A stretch of 35,891 bases of DNA from Pseudomonas borbori (GTDB taxonomy: Bacteria; Pseudomonadota; Gammaproteobacteria; Pseudomonadales; Pseudomonadaceae), in NCBI RefSeq assembly GCF_900115555.1, contig NZ_FOWX01000039.1, positions 1 through 35,891 of the forward strand, written 5' to 3'. How positions within the stretch are numbered: position 1 is the first letter of the stretch; every line of letters starts with the position of its first letter. Under the pieces are notes generated by a model, which was not told the DNA's origin, searched no databases, and was given only the letters and a program-made list of their open reading frames with translations. Both the position numbers and the translations under genes were made by a program. Positions 18,305 through 25,239 of this stretch are shown in pieces.

Positions 18305-18781
18305 ATGAAAAATGCACTGCGCAGCATCGCTTTTATCGCCCTTGGTACCCTTGCCGGGCTGGTTCAGGCCGCAGACGACGCCAAGGCCATCGTCGACGGT
18401 TACATGGCCGCCTGGAACGCCCATGACGCCGAGCAGGCCGCGACCTTCCTGGCCGAGGACGCGGTGTACTTCGATGCCACCGTCGGCACCCCGCAGAACG
18501 GCAAGGCGGCGGCGCGCGACAATGTGATCAAGGTGTTCATCACCGCGGTGCCGGACCTGACCTGGAAGATGACCAGCGCACCGATCGTCGGCGCCGACGG
18601 CATCGCCTTCCAGTGGAAGTTCAGCGGCACCAACAGCGGCGCCTGGGGCCCGGACACCCCAGCCACCGGCAAGCCATTGAGCTTCGAAGGGGTCAGCTTC
18701 ATCCGCATCAAGGACGGCAAGATCGCCTACCAGGGCGACTACTACGACGCCCTCGGCTTCAACAAGCAGTTGGGCTGGTAA
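18305..18781 (+). CDS. Secreted SnoaL-like (NTF2-fold) protein
   Basis: The ATG at 18305 gives 158 residues with a signal peptide (LRSIAFIALGTLAGLVQA, cleavage before ADDA), so the product is periplasmic or secreted. The mature part has the SnoaL/ester-cyclase pattern. It begins AIVDGYMAAWNAHDAEQAAT, then AVYFDATVG, and ends with FIRIKDGKIAYQGDYYDALG. SnoaL-type folds form a conical pocket used by cyclases, isomerases and binding proteins; here no reaction can be named. GGAG lies upstream of the ATG. An upstream in-frame start would remove the signal peptide from the N-terminus and was rejected. It lies 146 bases after patD on the same strand, but the link to aminoaldehyde metabolism is only positional. 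Confidence 0.8.
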   Translation: MKNALRSIAFIALGTLAGLVQAADDAKAIVDGYMAAWNAHDAEQAATFLAEDAVYFDATVGTPQNGKAAARDNVIKVFITAVPDLTWKMTSAPIVGADGIAFQWKFSGTNSGAWGPDTPATGKPLSFEGVSFIRIKDGKIAYQGDYYDALGFNKQLGW

Positions 18782-18789
18782 GGCCAGCA

Positions 18790-18813
18790 CGCCGCCGGGT
18801 CGAACCGGCGGCG
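18790..18813 (+). terminator. Hairpin after the SnoaL-like gene, probable terminator
   Basis: A perfect nine-base stem CGCCGCCGG/CCGGCGGCG with a six-base loop starts nine bases past the stop codon. There is no U-run, so it may be a weak or Rho-assisted terminator or simply a 3'-end stabiliser. Confidence 0.55.
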
Positions 18814-19027
18814 CCATGGGCACAACCGCATCCTGCCCCCGCAACAGGGGCCCGTCACCAGCGCCATGCAGTTGGTCGGTTATTCGGGGGAAATCCACAA
18901 ATAGTGTTTTGCATCACACCCTGCCTCTATGCGCTTACTAATTGACGTCGGTAGGATGGCGTCACTTCGAGTAGAACTCGATTCAGGCTATGGAAGGCTC
19001 AATCGTCCAGCGCAGACAACCCCGACC

Positions 19028-19683
19028 ATGTCCCGACTTGCAGCCGTCCGCAAACCCATCCTGGCCATCCTGTTGGCCATGGCCTGCCCCCCGGCAATGC
19101 CCAACTCCGGCCTGAGAGCTCTCTGGGTCAGGCCATCGAGCAAGCCCGTCTGACCAGCTGGCGCAGCCTGATCGAGCAGAGCGGCAGCCTGGACGAGCGC
19201 AGCAAACTGCAGGCGGTCAACGACTTCATCAACCGCTCGGTGAGCTACGGCACGGATCGCGAAATCTGGGGGGTGGACGAATACTGGGCGACTCCGGTGC
19301 AGACGCTGGCGCGCGGCCGCGGCGATTGCGAAGACTTCGCCATCGGCAAGTATTTCAGCCTGGTAGAGCTGGGCATCCCCAGCGAGAAGCTGCGCCTGAC
19401 CTTCGTCAAGGCCCTGTCGCTCAATCAGGCGCACATGGTGCTGGCCTACTACCCGAGCCAGACGGAGCAGCCGCTGATCCTCGACAACCTCGAGCCGCGG
19501 ATCAAGCCGGCCATGGAACGCCGCGACCTGCTGCCGGTGTATGCCTTCAACAACCACGGGATCTTCCTGGCCAAGGCGCCGCAGCAGAAATCCGCACAAC
19601 CGCCGCAACTGCTCTCGCGCTGGAGCGATGTCAGCGAACGCGTCCTTGTCGATGAGCGGCGCCTGCAGGCCAACCAGGGCTAA
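19028..19683 (+). pseudogene. LapG-like periplasmic cysteine protease, frameshifted
   Basis: The C-terminal part is a clear bacterial transglutaminase-like cysteine peptidase (Peptidase_C93/LapG family). It has EYWATPVQTLARGRGDCEDF, with the catalytic Cys codon at 19327. The His is in NQAHMVLAYY (codon at 19432), and the Asp is in LILDNLEP (codon at 19483). The Asp and Glu flanking the Cys, which bind calcium in LapG, are present. The signal peptide (MSRLAAVRKPILAILLAMAC, from ATG 19028) is in another frame. One extra C in the run of six C at 19087-19092 would join them into a protein of about 218 residues. LapG cleaves LapA-type adhesins to release cells. Either this copy is inactive or the tract is variable or misread. 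The frame from GTG 19240 alone lacks an export signal. Confidence 0.8.
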
Positions 19684-19691
19684 GCGACACC

Positions 19692-21404
19692 TCAGCGTGG
19701 CGCCAGGTGCGCCACCATCAGTTGCACGCTTTCCCGGCCGCGGTACTCGTTGACGTCCAGCTTGTAGGCCAGTTCGACCCAGCGCACGGTGGGATTGGGC
19801 CAGACCTCGCGGTCGATGTTGAAGGCGATGCCGTCCAGGGTCTGCCCGCCGCACTCGGTCTTAAGCACCAGCTTGAGGTGCTTGTCGCCGACCAGACGCT
19901 GCTGCACCACCTGGAACACGCCATGGAACAGCGGCTCGGGGAAGTGCTGGCCCCAGGGCCCGGCATTGCGCAGTTCCTGGGCCAGGGGCAGGTGAAACTC
20001 TTCTACCGACAGGGCGCCATCGGAGAGCAGACGCCCGGTCAGGTCGTCTTCGCACAGCTGGCGCCGCACCTCGGCATCGAAGGCGGCGGCAAAGGCGCCG
20101 AAGTTGGCTTCGGGCAGGGACAGCCCCGCCGCCATGGCATGCCCGCCGAACTTGCTGATCAGCTGCGGATGCCTGGCCGCGACGGCGTCCAGGGCATCAC
20201 GGATATGAAAGCCCGGCACCGAACGCGCCGAGCCCTTGAGCACGCCGTCGCCGGCATCGGCGAAGGCGATGGTCGGCCGGTGGTAACGCTCCTTCATGCG
20301 CGAGGCGAGAATGCCGATCACGCCCTGGTGCCAATCCGCCTCGAACAGGCACAGGCCGAACGGCATGTCTTCCAGCGGCAGGTCCTTGAGCTGGGCCAGG
20401 GCCTCGCGCTGCATGCCCTGTTCGATGGCCTTGCGGTCCTGGTTGAGCTGATCCAGCTGCACCGCCATATCGCGGGCCAGGGCTTCATCTTCACAAAGCA
20501 GGCATTCGATACCCAGGCTCATGTCGTCCAGGCGCCCGGCCGCATTCAGGCGCGGGCCGAGGATAAAGCCCAGGTCGGTGGAGGTGATGCGTTCCGGCTG
20601 CCGCCCGGCCACCTCGAGAATCGCGCGCAACCCCGGCCGCGCCCGCCCGGCGCGAATCCGCGCCAGGCCCTGATGGACCAGGATGCGATTGTTGGCGTCC
20701 AGCGGCACCACGTCGGCGACGCTGCCCAGGGCCACCAGGTCGAGCAGCTCGGCCAGGTTCGGTTGCGGCCGCTGCGGATTGAACCAGTTCAGCTCGCGCA
20801 AGCGCGCACGCAGCGCCAGCAGCACATAGAAGATCACCCCGACCCCGGCCATGGCCTTGCTCGGGAACTCGCAGCCCTGCTGGTTGGGATTGACGATGGC
20901 ATCCGCCGCGGGCAGCTCAGCCCCTGGCAAGTGGTGATCGGTGACCAGCACTTTCAGCCCCGCCGCCTTGGCCGCCGCCACGCCCTCGACGCTGGAGATG
21001 CCGTTGTCCACGGTGATCAGCAACTGCGGCTGGCGCTGCAGCGCCACCGCGACGATTTCCGGGGTCAGGCCGTAGCCATACTCGAACCGGTTCGGCACCA
21101 GGTAGTCGACATGGGCGGCGCCGAGCATGCGCAGACCGAGCATGCCCACCGTACTGGCGGTGGCGCCATCGGCGTCGAAGTCGCCGACGATCAGCATGCG
21201 CTGGCCCTGCTCCAGGGCCAGCACCAGCAGCTCGACCGCCGCCTCGATGCCCTTGAGCTGCTGATAAGGGATCAGCCGGGCCAGGCCCTTATCCAGCTCG
21301 GCCAGCGACTGCACGCCACGGGCAGCATACAGACGGGTCAACAGCGGCGGCAGATTGCCCAGGTCAGGCAGGACGGCGGGTAGCGGGCGGGCTTCGATGC
21401 GCAT
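19692..21404 (-). CDS. recJ: Single-stranded-DNA-specific exonuclease RecJ
   Basis: This 570-residue protein degrades single-stranded DNA 5' to 3' in recombination and repair. DHH-superfamily motifs are in order: motif I MLIVGDFDADGATA at about 69-82, motif II LLITVDNGISSVEG, and DHH in VLVTDHHLPGAELPAADAIV. The DHHA1 part with GGHAMAAGLSL follows at about 420. Length is normal for the family. The ATG at 21404 gives MRIEARPLPAVLPDLG. It is convergent with the LapG-like gene, with only eight bases between the stops. Confidence 0.96.
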   Translation of the reverse strand: MRIEARPLPAVLPDLGNLPPLLTRLYAARGVQSLAELDKGLARLIPYQQLKGIEAAVELLVLALEQGQRMLIVGDFDADGATASTVGMLGLRMLGAAHVDYLVPNRFEYGYGLTPEIVAVALQRQPQLLITVDNGISSVEGVAAAKAAGLKVLVTDHHLPGAELPAADAIVNPNQQGCEFPSKAMAGVGVIFYVLLALRARLRELNWFNPQRPQPNLAELLDLVALGSVADVVPLDANNRILVHQGLARIRAGRARPGLRAILEVAGRQPERITSTDLGFILGPRLNAAGRLDDMSLGIECLLCEDEALARDMAVQLDQLNQDRKAIEQGMQREALAQLKDLPLEDMPFGLCLFEADWHQGVIGILASRMKERYHRPTIAFADAGDGVLKGSARSVPGFHIRDALDAVAARHPQLISKFGGHAMAAGLSLPEANFGAFAAAFDAEVRRQLCEDDLTGRLLSDGALSVEEFHLPLAQELRNAGPWGQHFPEPLFHGVFQVVQQRLVGDKHLKLVLKTECGGQTLDGIAFNIDREVWPNPTVRWVELAYKLDVNEYRGRESVQLMVAHLAPR

Positions 21405-21440
21405 GGGGCGGGTATCTCAGTGTGCAGGTCGAGACGAACC

Positions 21441-21474
21441 GTAGGATGGGCTGAGCCTGCGATACCCATCCTAC
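21441..21474. repeat. Short palindromic repeat between yaeQ and recJ
   Basis: A hairpin with arms GTAGGATGGG and CCCATCCTAC encloses CTGAGCCTGCGATA. It is a compact copy of the family seen at 13651-13766 and near 30532. It lies between the YaeQ-family gene and recJ, both on the minus strand. Confidence 0.75.
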
Positions 21475-21485
21475 AAATCCAAGCC

Positions 21486-22025
21486 TCAGCGCTGGCCGAT
21501 CAGCCACTCGATGGGCACTTCGTGCTGACCGCGCTCGTCGGTGACGAACAACTCACCGTCGCTGATCATCACGCTCCAGTTCAGCGAGCGCGGCAGATCG
21601 AGAGCCAGGCTGGCCAGGGCTTCCTGGTCCAGCGCCACCACATTGATGTTCTTCAGGCTGCGCACCGGGTCGAGCACCTTGGCCTGCCAGACGCGCAGGT
21701 TGCCGTAGGCCACCAAGCTGAATTTCTCGGTACGCCGCGAGCACCAGGTGATGCGATCGCTGTCGGGCTGACCGACCTCGATCCAGTGCAACACCCGGCC
21801 ATCCAGGCTCTTTTCCCACAGCGCCGGCTCATCGACATCCGACAGGCCGCGGCCGAAGGCCAACTGCTCGTCATAGAACAGTGCATAGGCGATCAGCCGC
21901 GCGGCCAGGCGCTCTTCAGTCTCCGACGGGTGCTTGGCCACGGTAAAGCGCAGGTTCTGATAGATGCTGCGATCGATATCGGTGAGGTTCAGCTCGATTT
22001 TGTAGGTGGTGGACGGCAGGGCCAT
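21486..22025 (-). CDS. YaeQ family protein
   Basis: This 179-residue protein is collinear with E. coli YaeQ. It begins MALPSTTYKIELNLTDIDRS, has KHPSETEERLAARLIAYALF at about 31-50, and has FGRGLSDVDEPALWEKSLDG with WIEVGQPDSDRI. YaeQ proteins have a PD-(D/E)XK nuclease-like fold, and the E and D residues in these motifs are the candidate metal ligands. The physiological substrate is not established; E. coli YaeQ was linked to suppression of RfaH loss. It is cytoplasmic. It is transcribed divergently from the CoA-transferase gene across a 97-base gap. Confidence 0.9.
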   Translation of the reverse strand: MALPSTTYKIELNLTDIDRSIYQNLRFTVAKHPSETEERLAARLIAYALFYDEQLAFGRGLSDVDEPALWEKSLDGRVLHWIEVGQPDSDRITWCSRRTEKFSLVAYGNLRVWQAKVLDPVRSLKNINVVALDQEALASLALDLPRSLNWSVMISDGELFVTDERGQHEVPIEWLIGQR

Positions 22026-22122
22026 GGGCGGACTTCTTGACTGGGCAAATAAGCGGGCAAGTCTACCCGATGCCGCCCACTCACGTTAGAGTCGCGACCA
22101 TCCCCAGATAGATGGACGCCCC

Positions 22123-23322
22123 ATGAGCCTGCCCAGCAAACCCCTCGCCGGCCTCAAAGTGATCGAACTCGGCAGCCTGATCGCCGGGCCCTTCGCCGCG
22201 CGCATCTGCGCCGAATTCGGTGCCGAGGTGATCAAGGTCGAATCCCCGGATGGCGGCGACCCGCTGCGCAAGTGGCGCAAGCTCTACGAAGGCACCTCGC
22301 TGTGGTGGTTCGTGCAGGCGCGCAACAAACGCTCGATCACCCTCAACCTCAAGCACGAGCAAGGGCTCGAGGTGCTGAAAAAGCTGCTGGCAGGCGCCGA
22401 CATCCTGATCGAAAACTTCCGCCCCGGCGTGCTGGAAAAGCTCGGCCTGGGTTGGGAGGTGCTGCATGCGCTCAACCCCAAGCTGGTGATGGTGCGCCTG
22501 TCCGGCTTCGGCCAGAGCGGGCCGATGAAGGATCAGCCGGGCTTCGGCGCGGTGGGCGAAGCCATGGGCGGACTGCGCTATATCACCGGCTTCGAAGATC
22601 GCCCACCGGTGCGCACCGGCATTTCCATCGGCGATTCGATTGCCGCCCTGTGGGGCGTGATCGGGGCGTTGATGGCGCTACGGCACCGCGAGGTCAACGG
22701 CGGCCAGGGTCAGGTGGTCGATGTGGCGCTGTACGAGGCGATCTTCGCCATGATGGAAAGCCTGGTGCCGGAGTTCGACGTGTTCGGCTTCATCCGCGAA
22801 CGCAGCGGCAACATCATGCCCGGCATCACCCCATCCTCGATCCACACCAGCCGCGACGGCAGGCACATCCAGATCGGCGCCAACGGCGATGCGATCTTCA
22901 AACGTTTCATGCAGGCCATCGACCGACCGGACCTGGCCGAAGACCCGAGCCTGGCCAGCAACGACGGCCGCGACGCACGCCGCGACGAGTTGTACGGAGT
23001 AATCGACCGCTGGGTCGGCGCGCTGCCGCTGGAGCAGGTGATGGCCACCCTGAACCGGGCCGAAGTGCCGGCCAGCCGCATCTTCAGCGCCGAGGACATG
23101 TTCGGCGACCCGCAATACCTGGCCCGCGAAATGCTGCTCAGCGCCAGGCTGCCGGACGGCAAGCCGTTCAAGATGCCCGGCATAGTGCCCAAGCTGTCGG
23201 ACACCCCGGGCGGGGTCGAGTGGACCGGCCCGGAGCTGGGCGAACACAACCTGCAGATCCTCGGCGACCTGGGTTACGACAACGCCCAGATCGCCGCCCT
23301 GCGCGCAAGCGGAGCGATCTGA
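22123..23322 (+). CDS. CaiB/BaiF family (class III) CoA-transferase
   Basis: This 399-residue enzyme belongs to the formyl-CoA transferase/CaiB group, which moves CoA between carboxylic acids. The N-terminal core reads GLKVIELGSLIAGPFAAR and FGAEVIKVESPDGGDPLR. The catalytic Asp is expected at D171 in RTGISIGDSIAALWG. A further family block is MVRLSGFGQSGPMKDQPG. Length is normal. The acid substrates cannot be read from sequence. A second copy of its last 100 codons, partly deleted, lies at 29484-29785 after the iron module, with 73 identical bases (23176-23248 and 29639-29711). The intact gene may therefore itself be a recombination product. Confidence 0.92.
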   Translation: MSLPSKPLAGLKVIELGSLIAGPFAARICAEFGAEVIKVESPDGGDPLRKWRKLYEGTSLWWFVQARNKRSITLNLKHEQGLEVLKKLLAGADILIENFRPGVLEKLGLGWEVLHALNPKLVMVRLSGFGQSGPMKDQPGFGAVGEAMGGLRYITGFEDRPPVRTGISIGDSIAALWGVIGALMALRHREVNGGQGQVVDVALYEAIFAMMESLVPEFDVFGFIRERSGNIMPGITPSSIHTSRDGRHIQIGANGDAIFKRFMQAIDRPDLAEDPSLASNDGRDARRDELYGVIDRWVGALPLEQVMATLNRAEVPASRIFSAEDMFGDPQYLAREMLLSARLPDGKPFKMPGIVPKLSDTPGGVEWTGPELGEHNLQILGDLGYDNAQIAALRASGAI

Positions 23323-23369
23323 CGCCCGGCATAACGACGCCTCAGGCCTGGCCGACAACACGGGCGCAC

Positions 23370-23383
23370 TTGATCTTAATCAA
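23370..23383 (+). promoter_or_regulatory. Perfect ANR/FNR-type binding site
   Basis: TTGATCTTAATCAA matches the FNR/ANR consensus TTGAT-N4-ATCAA exactly. It lies 114 bases upstream of the ATG of the imelysin-like gene, 48 bases after the CoA-transferase stop. ANR activates genes when oxygen is low. A TTGACT element follows at 23410 and a Fur-like site at 23416. Confidence 0.78.
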
Positions 23384-23415
23384 CTCAGACAACCGAGCTA
23401 AATGATACGTTGACT

Positions 23416-23434
23416 GCAAATGACAATGATTGCG
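23416..23434 (+). promoter_or_regulatory. Candidate Fur box
   Basis: GCAAATGACAATGATTGCG agrees with the 19-base Fur consensus at 12 of 19 positions, including AATGA-AAT-ATT. It directly follows a TTGACT hexamer at 23410-23415, so Fur bound here would block a promoter. The downstream genes encode iron uptake, which makes the match more credible than its score alone. Confidence 0.6.
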
Positions 23435-23496
23435 AATAACAATAGCGATCAGGATTGTGCATTTATGGGTTCAACCAATAGCAAAGGGGTTGTGTG

Positions 23497-24570
23497 ATGT
23501 CGAAAAAACTCAACAAGCGCGGGCAGGCCAGCGCACTGGCCATGGCGCTGCTTGCGGCACTGAGTATCAGCGGAGAAGTGAGTGCCGCAACCGATGCCGA
23601 GGTGCGCGGCCTGGCCAGCGTCAAGCAATTCACCCTGGATCACAACGCCCGACTGATCGCCCAGGCGCAGTTGCTGGAGACCGCCGTAGCCGACTATGCG
23701 GCCATTATCAAGGCTCACAAAGGCGATTATCAGGCCGCCTGGAACGCCGACAAGAAGCAGTTGGCCCGGCAGATCGAGACCATCCGCACCCTGTGGCTGG
23801 AGACCTCGAACCAGTATGAAACGATTGAAGGCATAGTCGCCGGCATCCCCGCCACCGCCAAATATGACCTGATCCTCGACGCCGGCAATCCGGGCAGCGA
23901 GAGCGAAGACGTGGCGGAATATGATCTGCCGTTGCCCGACGGCAAGGTGCTCAAGCGCCCCGGCAACCTGTTCCACGGCATCACCGAGCCGCTGTTCTGG
24001 GGCATGGACGAAGCCCTGGTGAAACTCGAGGTCGACCTCAATGGCGACGGCAAGATCAGTCGTGGCGAGATGCTCTTCGACGCCAACCTGGGACTTGGCG
24101 CCGCCGGAGCGCTAACGCACTGGTCGAAAGCCCTGCAGGCGGATATGAGCGCCTGGAAGCCCAACCGCGACGACGCGTTCACCTCCGTGGTGACCATGAC
24201 GCCGACGGTGGGTGATTATTTCGGCGAGTGGAAAGAGTCCCAGTTCATCTCCGAAGAAATCGGCGCATTCGTCGCACAAAGTCGCCTGGCTGACGTACTG
24301 GGCATCATGGGCGGCTGCAAGAAAATGTATTTCAGCGCCATTTCCCCGGTAGTGGCGAGCAACGATGCGGCCCTCGACCAGCAGATCAAGAACGGCTTCG
24401 AAGAGCTGCTGAGCCTGGTTGAAGACACCTACGCACGGGAAAAAGCCGGCACCCAGTTCGGCACCGAAGAGGCCGACGCCCTCGGCAACGAAGCGCAAGA
24501 CATCGCCGACCGGGTGGTCGCCATGGTGTTGCAGGCCGCTGCCAAGAACGAGGTGACAATTCGCGGCTAA
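23497..24570 (+). CDS. Secreted imelysin/EfeO-like iron-uptake protein with an EF-hand
   Basis: This 357-residue protein starts at ATG 23497, with AAAGGGG upstream; a GTG immediately before is less likely. The signal peptide is about residues 1-30, cleaved near VSA-ATD. The mature part is mainly helical and resembles imelysin/EfeO/EfeM (Peptidase_M75-like) proteins, which bind iron outside the membrane. The motif region reads PGNLFHGITEPLFWGMDEAL, where classical imelysins have GxHxxE; here one extra residue separates His and Glu. It is followed by VDLNGDGKISRGEM, a good EF-hand calcium loop. Family assignment is moderate; the link to iron comes mainly from FTR1 and the Fur-like site. It is the first gene of the module. 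Confidence 0.65.
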   Translation: MSKKLNKRGQASALAMALLAALSISGEVSAATDAEVRGLASVKQFTLDHNARLIAQAQLLETAVADYAAIIKAHKGDYQAAWNADKKQLARQIETIRTLWLETSNQYETIEGIVAGIPATAKYDLILDAGNPGSESEDVAEYDLPLPDGKVLKRPGNLFHGITEPLFWGMDEALVKLEVDLNGDGKISRGEMLFDANLGLGAAGALTHWSKALQADMSAWKPNRDDAFTSVVTMTPTVGDYFGEWKESQFISEEIGAFVAQSRLADVLGIMGGCKKMYFSAISPVVASNDAALDQQIKNGFEELLSLVEDTYAREKAGTQFGTEEADALGNEAQDIADRVVAMVLQAAAKNEVTIRG

Positions 24571-24604
24571 TCGGCCGCAGCAAGGCCACCTGCGTGAACG
24601 ATAC

Positions 24605-24623
24605 GGCGCTACTGCGTAGCGCC
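24605..24623 (+). terminator. Intra-operon hairpin after the imelysin-like gene
   Basis: A perfect eight-base stem GGCGCTAC/GTAGCGCC with loop TGC lies 34 bases past the stop codon. Only TTG follows, so it is probably a partial terminator or an mRNA-stabilising hairpin. It could let the secreted binding protein be made in excess over the membrane proteins. Confidence 0.5.
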
Positions 24624-24726
24624 TTGTCGCGGTGCCCTCACCTGCCTTTTTCGACGGTTTGCCGAGCAAGCCTGCCAGCCAATCGCCGCATCGTTGCGCG
24701 GCCGTTGTCCGCAAGAGCCCCTGTAT

Positions 24727-25239
24727 ATGACTGCCCCTCTGCCCCTTGAATCGACGGTGCGCAATGCGCCCGCTGCACCGACCAAATCGCGCACCAGCCT
24801 GCTGATCTCCCTGTTGTTTGCCGGCCTGATGGGCTCTGGGCTGCATCTGGAATTGCTGGCCGGGCGCAACTGGAACTCCGGTGAAATCGTCCTGTTTGTC
24901 CACCTGTGTCTCGGCCTGGCATTCACCGTCCTGCTCGCGTTCTGGATCGACCGGCACGTCCGCAGCGGCTTGCGCAGCAGCCAGCGGCCGGCATTCACCT
25001 GGCTCAGCTGGCTGCTGCTGGGCAAATGCGTCCTGCTGTTGCTCGGCGGCTTGCTAATGACCTTGCCGGTCGCCCTCTACCTGGGCGGCGTCATTTGGTT
25101 CTGGAGTTTCGAAACGACCGACCTCTTGACCTTTGTGCACTTGTGGGCCGCCTGCCTGGCCAGCATCGGCCTGCTTGCCCATTTGCTGCTGCGCCACTGG
25201 CGCCATGCGCATACCACCGACAAGGAAGCGCAGGCGTGA
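24727..25239 (+). CDS. Four-helix membrane protein resembling a b-type cytochrome
   Basis: This 170-residue protein has four predicted membrane helices at about 24-44, 54-74, 94-122 and 132-156. Histidines sit in or at helix ends: H40, H59, H77, H138, H152 and H157. H138 and H152 are 14 residues apart in helix 4, as in haem-binding helices of cytochromes b. Helices 1 and 2 carry SGLHLELLAG and VHLCLGLAFTVLLAFWIDRH, reminiscent of DUF4405/b561-like proteins. I infer a haem-b electron carrier in the inner membrane. ATG 24727 was chosen over an in-frame TTG at 24694, although its Shine-Dalgarno is weak. Its end overlaps the GTG start of the pentaheme cytochrome by four bases, so the two are coupled. 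Confidence 0.6.
   Translation: MTAPLPLESTVRNAPAAPTKSRTSLLISLLFAGLMGSGLHLELLAGRNWNSGEIVLFVHLCLGLAFTVLLAFWIDRHVRSGLRSSQRPAFTWLSWLLLGKCVLLLLGGLLMTLPVALYLGGVIWFWSFETTDLLTFVHLWAACLASIGLLAHLLLRHWRHAHTTDKEAQA

Noticed and set aside
19240..19683. LapG-like frame starting at GTG 19240 as a complete gene
   Set aside because: Conserved LapG sequence continues upstream in the same frame (RLTSWRSLIEQ and VNDFINR), and this start would remove it and the signal peptide.
19707..21383. Plus-strand open frame of 558 codons
   Set aside because: It is antisense to recJ, which has all its motifs; the frame is a shadow.
24906..25235. N-terminal extension of the pentaheme cytochrome frame
   Set aside because: The added 110 residues are Arg/Pro/His-rich and overlap the four-helix membrane protein in another frame. 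GTG 25236 gives a proper membrane anchor and Shine-Dalgarno.
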